Below are positions 56,253 to 64,000 of a stretch of DNA of 64,000 nucleotides, piece by piece (within the stretch, counting starts at the first letter, position 1; every line of letters starts with the position of its first letter). The DNA comes from Hydrogenophaga flava NBRC 102514 (GTDB taxonomy: Bacteria; Pseudomonadota; Gammaproteobacteria; Burkholderiales; Burkholderiaceae_C): NCBI RefSeq assembly GCF_001571145.1, contig NZ_BCTF01000003.1, forward strand, positions 245,831-309,830, in the 5' to 3' direction. The position numbers and the translations under genes are program-made. The notes under the pieces were generated by a model, which was not told the origin of the DNA, made no database searches, and saw only the letters and a program-made list of their open reading frames with translations.

Positions 56253-56903
56253 TTACTGGTTGATGGGCGACTTGGGGTCCAGCAACAGGGCCATCACGTC
56301 CTTGAGGTTCTTCTCGTTCAGGATGCCCTTGTGGCCGGCGCGCGGCATCTGCGAACACGCGTTGTAGGCGCGCGAGTTCCACAGCTTGCCCCAGGTGTAT
56401 TCCACGACGGCCTTGGAGGCCGGCGCGTCCGGGTCGCTCACGCCGCGCAGCTTGCCGTAGTTGTAGAGGCTGGGGCCGAGATTGCCGAAGGAGATTTCCT
56501 TCTTGTCCATCTGGTGGCAGTTGTAGCAATTGCCGCCGTTGACCGTCTTGGCGTCGTCGGTCCAGGTCAGGCCGCGGCCGCTCTGGGCGATCTTCTCGCC
56601 CTCCTTCCAGTCGCCGATGAACTTGCCGTCGCTGGGCATCTTGATGGTCTTGAGCGCGGCCTCTTCGATGGCCTTGGCGGTTTTCTCGTCCAGCGGCTTG
56701 CCGGCCACGTCGGCGGCGCTGCACAGGCGGTTGGCTTCGTCCTGCGTGAGGTAGTCCAGCGTGGCGATGCCGTTGGGCTGGAACGAGGCGCTCACCACAC
56801 GGGCGTGGGCCTGGTCGTAGTCGGCACCAGCACCGCCGGTGGAGCAGGCGCCCAGCGCCAGGACGACGAAGGGGAACAGGGCGATGGCAAAAGTCTTTTT
56901 CAT
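56253..56903 (-). CDS. soxX: Sulfur-oxidation cytochrome SoxX
   Basis: A 216-residue monoheme cytochrome c with one C-Y-N-C-H motif at about residues 125-129, the SoxX partner of SoxA. Its leader ends in LGACSTGG, which reads as a lipobox, so it may be membrane-anchored. MPRAGHKGIL near the C-terminus supplies the axial Met. It follows SoxA by 18 bases. Confidence 0.92.
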   Translation of the reverse strand: MKKTFAIALFPFVVLALGACSTGGAGADYDQAHARVVSASFQPNGIATLDYLTQDEANRLCSAADVAGKPLDEKTAKAIEEAALKTIKMPSDGKFIGDWKEGEKIAQSGRGLTWTDDAKTVNGGNCYNCHQMDKKEISFGNLGPSLYNYGKLRGVSDPDAPASKAVVEYTWGKLWNSRAYNACSQMPRAGHKGILNEKNLKDVMALLLDPKSPINQ

Positions 56904-56921
56904 GGGGTCGTCTCCTGCGGT

Positions 56922-57737
56922 TCAGCGCTTGATGGCCGGCACGATGGACTCGGCGCCCTTGGCGTTCACGCCCATGTACACCTGCAGCGCGATGGTGGCG
57001 TCGCTGCCGAACTTGGGCTCGGGGAAGCGCTGCTGGCGGTAGCAGTCGTTCAGGCGCTTCTGCATGGTCCACATCTGCGAGTTGGACACGCGGTAGGCCG
57101 GCCACGCGGCCACGCCCACGCCGTCGCCCGGGTTCTTGGTCAGGTTGGGCAGCTCCTGCAGGCGGATGCGGCCACCGTCGACGCCGTGGCAGGACGAGCA
57201 GGCAAAGTCGTGCGGGCCGCCGCGCTGGAAGAACAGGCGCTTGCCCACCTGGTACATGGTCTTTTCCTGCTCGTGCGATTGCGACAGGTTGAACCGCTCG
57301 CCTTTGGACTGGGTCGCCACATAGGTGGTGATGGCCACCAGGTTGGCGCCCTCGCCTTTTCCGATCGACGGCGCGGCCTTGTAGAGATCGGCCTCGTTGA
57401 AGCCCTGCAGCGTCACCATGCAGGTGATCAGACGGGTTTCGAGGTCCTGCACCTTGCCGGTGTCCTTGAAGAAACGCGGCAGCTCGGTGAAGACACCCTT
57501 GAGCACGCCAGGGCCCTTGCCCAGGTCGCACTGCTCCAGCGAGGCGTTCTTCGGCCCGCGCTTCTGCTTCCACAGCTCCTCACCCTTCATCTCGAAAAGT
57601 TCGGCCGGGTTGCCGTCCTGCAGCATCTCGCGGTATTTGTTGATGCCATCGATGGCGGCGTTGCCCTGGGCATGCACCGCACCCAGCGCGAAGACGCCAC
57701 CCATCAGAAGGGCGGCATGGCGAGCGTCGAATTTCAT
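56922..57737 (-). CDS. soxA: Sulfur-oxidation cytochrome SoxA
   Basis: A 271-residue cytochrome with one heme motif CSSCH at about residue 178 and the active-site cysteine in NDCYRQQRFPEP (about 232), where thiosulfate is joined to SoxY. The sequence resembles single-heme SoxA proteins. A signal peptide (ends VHAQ) is present. ATG at 57737 is chosen over an upstream in-frame reading. Confidence 0.94.
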   Translation of the reverse strand: MKFDARHAALLMGGVFALGAVHAQGNAAIDGINKYREMLQDGNPAELFEMKGEELWKQKRGPKNASLEQCDLGKGPGVLKGVFTELPRFFKDTGKVQDLETRLITCMVTLQGFNEADLYKAAPSIGKGEGANLVAITTYVATQSKGERFNLSQSHEQEKTMYQVGKRLFFQRGGPHDFACSSCHGVDGGRIRLQELPNLTKNPGDGVGVAAWPAYRVSNSQMWTMQKRLNDCYRQQRFPEPKFGSDATIALQVYMGVNAKGAESIVPAIKR

Positions 57738-57796
57738 GGGTGTCTCCTTCGTTGTTGTGTGACTCGGAGCGCGTGACCCCAAGCCAGTGTCACCGC

Positions 57797-57860
57797 GGAA
57801 CCGGCTTTGCCGGGCCGCAGGTGGCGCCCCCTGGGGGGTCGCGCGAAGCGCGGCGGGGGG
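57797..57860. repeat. Dispersed palindromic repeat, copy C
   Basis: GGAACCGGCTTTGCCGGGC, then CCCCCTGGGGGG, then a GC-rich end. Plus orientation, immediately next to the soxZ stop codon and before soxA. Confidence 0.8.
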
Positions 57861-58172
57861 TTAGGCAATCTGTGCTTCGTCGGTGCGCGAATCGCCCTTG
57901 GTGTCGACCCACTTCACCACGACCTTGTCGCCCTTGGCCGCGCCCTTGAACTTGAAGGACAGAAAGGGGTTCTGCGACACCGAGCCGCTGAAGATGGCCT
58001 TGAGCACGGTCTTGCCGTTGTGGGTGGCTTCCAGGTCCTTGATGAAGTGGGCGGGAATGAGGGCGCCAGCCGCGTCCTTGCGGGTGCCGGGTTCCATGGG
58101 GTGGGACATCAGCACGCGGACGGTGGTTTCGTCGCCGGCGAGGGCGGCACGGATGCGCATCGGGTCAGCCAT
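57861..58172 (-). CDS. soxZ: Sulfur-oxidation protein SoxZ
   Basis: A 103-residue soluble partner of SoxY with the conserved motifs TTVRVLMSHPMEPGTRKD, FSGSVSQNPFLSFKF and KVVVKWVDTKGD. It has no signal peptide and is exported with SoxY. It lies 59 bases after soxY. Confidence 0.96.
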   Translation of the reverse strand: MADPMRIRAALAGDETTVRVLMSHPMEPGTRKDAAGALIPAHFIKDLEATHNGKTVLKAIFSGSVSQNPFLSFKFKGAAKGDKVVVKWVDTKGDSRTDEAQIA

Positions 58173-58231
58173 GATGGACTCCTATCGATTCAATGAGATG
58201 GGGAAGATTCGGGACAGGCGTTCGGGGCTGA

Positions 58232-58687
58232 TCAGCCGCCGCAGCCGCCCAGGGTCACCTTGGTTTCCTTGGTGGCCGAGAAGAGCTTGCCGTCGGCCTT
58301 GACCACGGCGATCACGTTGGTGCTCTGGCCCATCTTCAGGCGGGTCTGCACGTCGGCGGCGGTGCCCGCCGGGATCATGAAGCCGCACGACAGCGGGGTC
58401 GGGTTCTTCTCGACGATCAGGTAGATCTCGGTGGTGTTGGGCAGCTTGCTGGTGGCGCCCACGGGCACCACGGCGCCGTTCTCGGCGATGTCGGGCGACA
58501 CCACCGAGACCTGGTCGCTGGTGGCGGGCGTGCCGCCGATGGCCTTGAGCGCTTCTTCAAGCGTCTTGACCTGGAAGCCGGCCTGGTCGACGGCGGCCTG
58601 CGCCTGGCTCTGGGTGACGATGCCCAGCGAGACCAGCGTGGCAAACGCGCCGGTGGACTTGAGGGCGGTGCGACGGGATTGGTTCAT
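58232..58687 (-). CDS. soxY: Sulfur carrier protein SoxY
   Basis: A 151-residue Tat-exported protein (leader TALKSTGAFATLVSLG) ending in the swinging-arm motif G-G-C-G-G, whose cysteine carries the sulfur intermediates. ATG at 58687 is the only start that keeps the twin-arginine region (QSRRTALKS). Confidence 0.96.
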   Translation of the reverse strand: MNQSRRTALKSTGAFATLVSLGIVTQSQAQAAVDQAGFQVKTLEEALKAIGGTPATSDQVSVVSPDIAENGAVVPVGATSKLPNTTEIYLIVEKNPTPLSCGFMIPAGTAADVQTRLKMGQSTNVIAVVKADGKLFSATKETKVTLGGCGG

Positions 58688-58805
58688 CTTGAACTCCTGG
58701 TGAAAAGAGGGATGGGAGATTATTTGTCGGGGGCGCCAGCCTGGGTCGTGTGCCGAGGGGGGCATGGTCATAGCGTAGGGACTCCCGGGTGCTTCCGGAA
58801 TGGGG

Positions 58806-58828
58806 TTTACGAGTAAATCCGAATATTC
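58806..58828. promoter_or_regulatory. Paired small palindromes upstream of soxY
   Basis: TTTAC-GA-GTAAA and, three bases later, GAATATTC lie in the 159-base gap between soxD and soxY. They may be an operator for a SoxR-type (ArsR) repressor or part of a promoter; no such regulator is in the window. Confidence 0.4.
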
Positions 58829-58846
58829 AATCTGGCTTGTATTTAG

Positions 58847-60025
58847 TCATTTCGCGCCGGCGGCGATCCACTGCGCGATGGCCTTGGCATCGTCGTCCTT
58901 GAGCTGGGCCTGGGGCGGCATGGGCACCGCGCCCCACACCCCCGAGCCACCGGCCTTGATCTTGCCCACCAGGTAGGCCTCGGCATCGGCCCGGCCCTTG
59001 TGCTTCGCGGCGATCTCGTTGAAGCCGGGGCCGACGATCTTGTTCTTCACGCCATGGCAGGCGGTGCAGGCGTTGGCCGCCAGCAGGCTGTTGACATTCG
59101 CTCCCTTGCTGGCCGCGGGCGCGGGGGCGGGCGGAGCTGGGGCCACGGTGGCCGCGGCGGTGGCACCGATCAGCCCCTTGGGTGCGGGCCGGGTGGTGTC
59201 GGCACCGCGCACCGGGCCGATCACGCGGTTCTGCTGCTGGATGTTGCCGTGGGCGTCGCGCGCAAAGTCGGGCAGGAAGGAATGCACCTTGGGGTCCACC
59301 GCGCAGTCCTTCATGCAGGCCACGTTCTGCACGTCGCCCTTGCCGTTGGCCTTCCACAGCGGCTCGTAGAACACCATGCCGTTGCGGTTGGGCATGCGCT
59401 GCTGCACCTCGGCGATGTTCTTGTCGCTCAGCGTGAAGTCGGGCGGCACGATCTCGGCCAGGCTCAGCAGATAGGCCGTGACGCCGTAGACCTCGTCGGG
59501 CTTGAGTGTCTTGGGGTTGTTCCACGGCATCGCGCGGTTGATGTAGTCCCACAGCGTGGAGAGCGTGGCCACCTTCATGATGGTGGTCTTCTGCGGCGCG
59601 GTGCTCTTGGCCCCCTCGACCAGCGCGGCCACGCGCCCGGTCTCGATGTCCTTCCTGGTGGTGCCGCCGATGATGGGCGTGAACACCTCGTTCGATTCAC
59701 CGAAAGAACCGTGGCAGGACGCACAGCGCGACTCCCACACCGTCTCGCCCAGGGACACGCTGCCCGCGCCAGCCGGCAGGCCCTTGAAGTCCGGGCGCAC
59801 GTCGATGTCCCAGGCCTTGACCTCGGCCGGCGTGGCGTCGCGGCCCATGTTCGCCCAGGGCTTGTCCTGGGCAAACGAGGCCGCAGCAGCAAGCCCCAGG
59901 GCGAGCGCAGCGAAGCCCCGAGACAGACCCAGAAAGCCGTCGAACCGGCTTTGCCGGGCGACAGGCTTTGCCCCCTTGAGGGGGGATGCGTTTACACGCA
60001 GTGAAAAAGCGACGGGGGTGTTCAT
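58847..60025 (-). CDS. soxD: Sulfane dehydrogenase cytochrome subunit SoxD
   Basis: A 392-residue diheme cytochrome c: heme motifs CASCH at about residues 100-104 and CTACH near 320. With SoxC it oxidises SoxY-bound sulfane sulfur. The N-terminal leader contains the translated dispersed repeat (SPLKGAKPVARQSRF) before the hydrophobic segment. ATG at 60025 directly follows the soxC stop. Confidence 0.92.
   Translation of the reverse strand: MNTPVAFSLRVNASPLKGAKPVARQSRFDGFLGLSRGFAALALGLAAAASFAQDKPWANMGRDATPAEVKAWDIDVRPDFKGLPAGAGSVSLGETVWESRCASCHGSFGESNEVFTPIIGGTTRKDIETGRVAALVEGAKSTAPQKTTIMKVATLSTLWDYINRAMPWNNPKTLKPDEVYGVTAYLLSLAEIVPPDFTLSDKNIAEVQQRMPNRNGMVFYEPLWKANGKGDVQNVACMKDCAVDPKVHSFLPDFARDAHGNIQQQNRVIGPVRGADTTRPAPKGLIGATAAATVAPAPPAPAPAASKGANVNSLLAANACTACHGVKNKIVGPGFNEIAAKHKGRADAEAYLVGKIKAGGSGVWGAVPMPPQAQLKDDDAKAIAQWIAAGAK
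59942..60020. repeat. Dispersed palindromic repeat, copy D
   Basis: GAACCGGCTTTGCCGGGC...CCCCCTTGAGGGGGG, plus orientation. It is entirely inside the soxD coding start region and is translated in the same frame as copy A in the PQQ dehydrogenase. Confidence 0.8.
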
Positions 60026-61378
60026 TTAGTAAACCTGCACGTTGGAGACTTCGCCGTTCTCGGACACCAGCCAGCTCTGGATCGCGTTCTGGTGGTACAC
60101 CGACCGCGTGCCACGCACCGCGCGCAGCTGGTTGATCTTGGGCTGCACGTAGCCCGTGCTGTCGATGGCGCGCGACTGCAGCACAGCGGGCTTGCCGTCC
60201 CACACCCAGTCGATGTTGAAGCGCGTCAGCGCCTTGGGCAGCACCGGGCCTTCGATGCGCGCGGTGCGCCAGTTGCGGCCACCGTCCACGCTCACGTCCA
60301 CGCGCTTGATGGTTCCGCGGCCCGACCAGGCCAGGCCCGTCACGTTGTAGTAGCCCCTGTCCAGCAGGGTCTGGCCAGCCGACGGCGTGGTGATGACCGA
60401 CTTGCACTCCTGCACGCCGGTGTACTGGCGGTGCGTGCCGTCGGGCATGTGGTCGATGTAGTGCACCGCCTCGTCCTTGGTCGCCCACTTCTGGTCGCCC
60501 ACCTCGATGCGGCGCAGGTACTTGACCCAGCTCACGCCCTGGATGCCGGGCACCACCAGGCGCAGCGGGTAGCCGTTCTCTGGCCGCAGCATCTCGCCAT
60601 TCATGCCCCAGGCCACGATGCAGTCGTCCATGGCGCGCTCGATGTCGATGGTGCGCGTCATGGACGAACCGTCGGCCCCCTCGGCCAGCACGTACTTCGC
60701 GGCCTTCCTGTCGATGCCGCACATCTCCAGCAGCGTGGACAGCAGCACGCCGGTGAACTCCGAGCAGCTGACCATGCCGTGCGTGTACTGCACGGTGGGC
60801 ACGGCCACGTTGCCCCACTCGGTCGCCGAGTTGGCACCGCACTCGATGAAGTGGATGCGCGAGACGCTGGGCAGGCGCATCAGGTCGTCCATGGTGAACA
60901 CGCGCTGGCGCTTGACCAGGCCGTTGATCATCAGGCGGTGCTTGGACGGGTCGATGTCCCACCAGCCCTGGTGGTGGCGCTCGAAGTGCAGGCCGCTGGG
61001 CGTGATGATGCCGAACAGGCCCTGCAGCGGCGTGAAGCTCACCGACGCCTGGTCGACGCGGGTCAGGCCCGGGCTCTGGCGGCGGCGCAGGTTGGTTTCC
61101 CACTTGCTGGGCTGGCCGTAACCCGGGTCCATGGCCACCGGCTGGCCCAGACCCGTGCTGTGCTCGGGCAGCTTGAGGATGGCGTCCTCGCCCTCGGCAC
61201 CAGCCGCCATCGCGCGGCTGGCCGCACCGACCGAGGCCGCGACGCCGGCGCCCATGGCCAGGGCGTTGCCCATGAAGCGGCGGCGGGCCTTGCGCGCCTG
61301 TTCCAGCTTCTCGGCGCTCAGGAAGTTCTCGGGTGCGGGCAGCACGCGCCCGATCACGTCGTTCAGGTCTTTGGACAC
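60026..61378 (-). CDS. soxC: Sulfane dehydrogenase molybdopterin subunit SoxC
   Basis: A 450-residue sulfite-oxidase-family protein with a Tat leader (ARRRFMGNALAMGAGV) and the Moco cysteine in HFIECGANS (about residue 180). It forms the SoxCD complex. GTG at 61378 is chosen: AGGAA lies 7 bases upstream and the conserved N-terminus VSKDLNDVIGRV begins there. Confidence 0.93.
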   Translation of the reverse strand: MSKDLNDVIGRVLPAPENFLSAEKLEQARKARRRFMGNALAMGAGVAASVGAASRAMAAGAEGEDAILKLPEHSTGLGQPVAMDPGYGQPSKWETNLRRRQSPGLTRVDQASVSFTPLQGLFGIITPSGLHFERHHQGWWDIDPSKHRLMINGLVKRQRVFTMDDLMRLPSVSRIHFIECGANSATEWGNVAVPTVQYTHGMVSCSEFTGVLLSTLLEMCGIDRKAAKYVLAEGADGSSMTRTIDIERAMDDCIVAWGMNGEMLRPENGYPLRLVVPGIQGVSWVKYLRRIEVGDQKWATKDEAVHYIDHMPDGTHRQYTGVQECKSVITTPSAGQTLLDRGYYNVTGLAWSGRGTIKRVDVSVDGGRNWRTARIEGPVLPKALTRFNIDWVWDGKPAVLQSRAIDSTGYVQPKINQLRAVRGTRSVYHQNAIQSWLVSENGEVSNVQVY

Positions 61379-61757
61379 GGGTGGGTTCCTTCTCGTTGGC
61401 GAAGCGGTCGGGGCACCGCGGCATGCCGTCCACCGGCCTGCTTCCGGGGACTTTGATTTCATTCAGCCAACTATATTATTAATTGCCTATATAAGGATTA
61501 GTGTAAACCCGATGCCGTCGGATCGCTGACAGATGGGCCCTCCGCAGCCCCAGGCCCATGGCCAGCGCACTGACGACGCGCTGACAAACCCCGGCCAATT
61601 CGCTTTGATTTCTCTAGGGTTTTCACCGTTCAGGCAGGATTTTTCCCAGTGCTAGCATCAAGCATCTAAATATGCGAAATCACTGATGCTTTGCCTGCCA
61701 GCCGAGGGGCTCTGCTACAGTTTTTGAACCCCTTCCCCAACCCCAGTGGAGACAACG
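61379..61757. promoter_or_regulatory. 379-base divergent regulatory region of the sox cluster
   Basis: This gap between soxC and the plus-strand cytochrome gene is AT-rich near 61460-61500 (CTATATTATTAATTGCCTAT) and again near 61655-61690. It should hold both sox promoters and operators. No gene, repeat copy or RNA was recognised. Confidence 0.6.
61654..61690. promoter_or_regulatory. Inverted repeat before the cytochrome/SoxF genes
   Basis: AGCATCA and TGATGCT, perfect 7-base arms 23 bases apart, with AT-rich centre. A regulator site or 5' leader hairpin is possible. Confidence 0.35.
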
Positions 61758-62060
61758 ATGGTCAAGACGATGAAATGGCTGGCGGCGGGCGCCCTGTGCG
61801 CCGCCGCGGTGGGGGCGCAAGCCCAGGTGAACCAGGTGCGCGTGTGGGCCGCCGCCTGCGCCAACTGCCATGGCACCGAGGGCCGTGCCCTGCAGGGCAA
61901 CGAGCCGCTGGCGGGCAAGGACAAGGACGAGCTCTATCAGAAGCTGATGGACTTCAAGAGCGGCCGCAAGCCCGCGACCATCATGCACCAGCTGTCCAAG
62001 GGCTACTCCGACGAGCAGCTCAAGGACATCGCCGCCTACTTCGCCGCCCAGAAGAAATAA
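61758..62060 (+). CDS. Small class I cytochrome c (SoxE-like)
   Basis: A 100-residue periplasmic cytochrome with a signal peptide (ends GAQAQ), one heme motif CANCH and a C-terminal Met in ATIMHQLSKG. It probably accepts electrons from the FCSD flavoprotein next door. GGAG precedes the ATG at 61758. Confidence 0.9.
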   Translation: MVKTMKWLAAGALCAAAVGAQAQVNQVRVWAAACANCHGTEGRALQGNEPLAGKDKDELYQKLMDFKSGRKPATIMHQLSKGYSDEQLKDIAAYFAAQKK

Positions 62061-62070
62061 GGAGCCCACC

Positions 62071-63351
62071 ATGCAACGTCGTCAATTTGTTCAGACCCTG
62101 GGCGCCGGTTCGGTCCTCGCGGGCATTGGTGGTCTTGCCGGTTGCGCCTCGGGTGGCGGCTACGGCCCCAAGGTGGTGGTGGTCGGTGGCGGCTACGGCG
62201 GCGCCACCGCCGCCAAGTACGTGCGCATGTTCTCCGACTACGGCATCCAGGTGACCCTGGTCGAGCCCAACGCGGCCTTCGTCTCCTGCCCCATCTCCAA
62301 CCTGGTGCTCCAGGGCAGCAAGACCATTGCCGATGTCACCACGCCGTACGACAACCTGGAAAAGCGCCACGGCGTGAAGATCGTGCGCGACATGGTCAAC
62401 AGCATCGACGCCGAGAAGCGCGTGGTGAAGCTGGCCGCCGGTGGCGAGCTGCCCTACGACCGCCTGATCCTCTCGCCCGGCATCGACTTCATGTGGGACA
62501 CGGTGGCAGGCATGACCAAGCCCGGTGCGCAGGACAAGGTGCTGCACGCCTGGAAGGCCGGCCCGCAGACGGTGGCGCTGCGCAAGCAGCTCGAGGCCAT
62601 GCCCGACGGCGGCGTCTACGCGCTGTCGATCCCGCTGGCCCCCTACCGCTGCCCGCCCGGCCCCTACGAGCGCGCCTGCATGGTGGCCAACTACTTCAAG
62701 AAGGCCAAGCCCAAGAGCAAGGTCGTCATCTTCGACGCCAACGACGACATCCAGTCCAAGAAGGGCCTGTTCATGAAGGCTTGGGACGAGCACTACAAGG
62801 GCATCATCGAATACCGCCCCAAGCACAAGGTGGTCGAGGTCGACGCCTCCACCAACACCCTGAAGTTCGAGTTCAACGACGACTTCAAGGCCGCGGTGGC
62901 CAACGTGGTGCCCAACATGCGCGCCGGTGACATCGCCGTGCGCACCGGGCTGGCCACCGCCAACAACCGCTGGTGCGAGGTGGACTTCCTGACCTTCGAG
63001 TCGAAAGCGAAGAAGAACATCCACGTGCTGGGCGACGCGATCCAGATCGCCCCGGGCATGCCCAAGTCGGGCCACATGGCCAACCAGCACGGCAAGACCT
63101 GCGCCGCAGCCGTGGTGTCGCTGCTGCAGGGAAAAGAGCCGCCGCAGCTGCCGATCTACGCCAACACCTGCTACAGCTTCGTGACCGACGAGGACGTGGT
63201 CCACGTGGCGAGTGTGCACCGCTACGACGCCGAGAAGAAGACCATGCTGACCGTGCCGGGTTCGGGTGGCGTGTCGACAGCCGCGAGCGAGCTGGAAGGC
63301 CGCTACGCGCATGCGTGGGCCCGCAACATCTGGGCGGACACCTTGGCATGA
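62071..63351 (+). CDS. soxF: Flavocytochrome-c sulfide dehydrogenase flavoprotein (SoxF/FccB-like)
   Basis: A 426-residue FAD protein with a Tat leader (QRRQFVQTLGAGSVLAG), FAD motif KVVVVGGGYGGATAAKYV and the redox-active region around SCPISNL and YRCPPGPYERAC. It oxidises sulfide and passes electrons to a cytochrome c, here the flanking ones. Its stop overlaps the next gene. Confidence 0.92.
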   Translation: MQRRQFVQTLGAGSVLAGIGGLAGCASGGGYGPKVVVVGGGYGGATAAKYVRMFSDYGIQVTLVEPNAAFVSCPISNLVLQGSKTIADVTTPYDNLEKRHGVKIVRDMVNSIDAEKRVVKLAAGGELPYDRLILSPGIDFMWDTVAGMTKPGAQDKVLHAWKAGPQTVALRKQLEAMPDGGVYALSIPLAPYRCPPGPYERACMVANYFKKAKPKSKVVIFDANDDIQSKKGLFMKAWDEHYKGIIEYRPKHKVVEVDASTNTLKFEFNDDFKAAVANVVPNMRAGDIAVRTGLATANNRWCEVDFLTFESKAKKNIHVLGDAIQIAPGMPKSGHMANQHGKTCAAAVVSLLQGKEPPQLPIYANTCYSFVTDEDVVHVASVHRYDAEKKTMLTVPGSGGVSTAASELEGRYAHAWARNIWADTLA

Positions 63352-63953
63352 GCGAGAAGCACCCCCGCGCCGCGCTGCTCTGGTCGCTGATCTTTGTTGC
63401 CTCGTCTGCCTTCGCCCAGGCCGACGAGGCGCGGGCCAAGAAGATCGCGGGCGGCTCCTGCTTCCTGTGCCACGGTGCGCAGGGCGAGTCGACCAGCGAG
63501 GTGTTTCCTCGCCTGGCCGGGCAGCATGCTGAATACATCACCAAGCAGCTCAATGCCTTCAAGAGCGGCCAGCGCAAGAGCACGGCCATGGCCGACATGG
63601 TGAGCAGGCTCACGCCCGACGAGATGCTGGCGCTGGGCAAGTACTACGAGAGGTTCTCCCTGCCGCGCGAAGAGGCCAAGGACCCGCAACTGGCGGCCAT
63701 GGGTCGCTACATCTTCCACAACGGCAACAAGTTCAGCGGCGTGCCGGCCTGCGTGAGCTGCCACGGCACCAATGCCGAGGGCGCGGCCAACCTGCCCCGC
63801 CTGGCGGGCCAGATCCCGGGCTACATCCACACCCAGCTCAAGTCCTTCAACAAGCGCGAGCGCACCAACGACAACGCGGTGATGCACGCGGTGGTGGAGA
63901 AGATGACCGAACTGGAGATGGCGGCTGTCGCTGAGTACGTGAGCAGTAAATAA
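63348..63953 (+). CDS. Diheme cytochrome c (c4-type)
   Basis: A 201-residue periplasmic protein with a signal peptide (ends SSAFAQ) and two heme motifs, CFLCHG and CVSCHG, in two similar halves, as in cytochrome c4. It overlaps soxF by four bases and may carry electrons to the terminal oxidase. Confidence 0.9.
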   Translation: MSEKHPRAALLWSLIFVASSAFAQADEARAKKIAGGSCFLCHGAQGESTSEVFPRLAGQHAEYITKQLNAFKSGQRKSTAMADMVSRLTPDEMLALGKYYERFSLPREEAKDPQLAAMGRYIFHNGNKFSGVPACVSCHGTNAEGAANLPRLAGQIPGYIHTQLKSFNKRERTNDNAVMHAVVEKMTELEMAAVAEYVSSK

Positions 63954-63956
63954 GGT

Positions 63957-64000
63957 ACCCCCCGCGCCGCCTGCGGCGTCACCCCCCAGGGGGCGATGCG
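63957..64000. repeat. Dispersed palindromic repeat, copy E (cut by window end)
   Basis: Inverted copy: CCCCCCGCGCC...ACCCCCCAGGGGGCGATGCG, directly after the diheme cytochrome gene; it continues beyond the window. Confidence 0.7.

Noticed and set aside
41980..64000. CRISPR array from the repeated GC-rich blocks
   Set aside because: Copies are kilobases apart, in both orientations, with no regular spacers and no cas genes.

Overview
The window is GC-rich, densely coded chromosomal DNA from a betaproteobacterium of the order Burkholderiales, most likely a Comamonadaceae member close to Hydrogenophaga or Variovorax. This placement is an inference from gene content (mutM/TPR/lolB/ispE/tRNA-Gln/prs/rplY/pth order, a sox thiosulfate cluster, senABC) and from short palindrome-bearing repeats of a kind I associate with this family. 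No rRNA, CRISPR array, prophage or insertion sequence was seen.

Layout. (1) 1-12.0 kb is housekeeping: mutM (cut by the window edge), a TPR protein, lolB, ispE, tRNA-Gln, prs, rplY, pth, a ferredoxin, coaD, rsmD, two M16 peptidases and ftsY. (2) 12.0-22.5 kb is a stress/metal locus. An ECF sigma factor and a small zinc-finger anti-sigma diverge from a TlpA-like thioredoxin and a bufferin-type RiPP operon (bufA1, the MNIO enzyme bufB, bufC, DoxX). It continues into a CDP-alcohol phosphatidyltransferase, a DedA/flavin-disulfide-reductase fusion, a DUF3047 protein, an FAD oxidoreductase and a ChrA chromate transporter. A two-part promoter motif repeated upstream of the thioredoxin and of bufA1 suggests both belong to the sigma factor's regulon. 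(3) 22.5-26 kb holds a secreted-repeat protein, an orphan small protein and an MHYT-domain hybrid histidine kinase.

(4) 26-36.7 kb is the most interesting part, an organoselenium/ergothioneine island. It has selD (senC), the selenosugar glycosyltransferase senB, the selenoneine synthase senA, the hercynine-forming methyltransferase egtD, a four-gene PhnCDE-like ABC transporter and egtB. The transporter is translationally packed with egtB and diverges from egtD. One EgtD could supply hercynine to both a selenium branch (SenA) and a sulfur branch (EgtB), and the transporter is a candidate importer for selenium oxyanions or a pathway metabolite. (5) 36.7-46 kb is accessory: SDR/TetR pair, Rrf2/MFS/methyltransferase group, PQQ-type sugar dehydrogenase, NnrU-like protein, a leucine-rich-repeat kinase, a small outer-membrane barrel, DUF2975/HTH pair and a lipoprotein. 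(6) 46-53 kb encodes a cytochrome bo3 quinol oxidase (cyoABCD), SURF1 and a RegB/RegA-type redox two-component system in one operon. (7) 53-64 kb is a thiosulfate-oxidation cluster: soxCDYZAXB on the minus strand, diverging from a small cytochrome c, a flavocytochrome-c sulfide dehydrogenase flavoprotein (soxF/fccB-like) and a diheme cytochrome c.

Five copies of a dispersed palindromic repeat occur between 41.9 kb and the end. Two of them are translated in frame within the N-terminal leaders of exported proteins.
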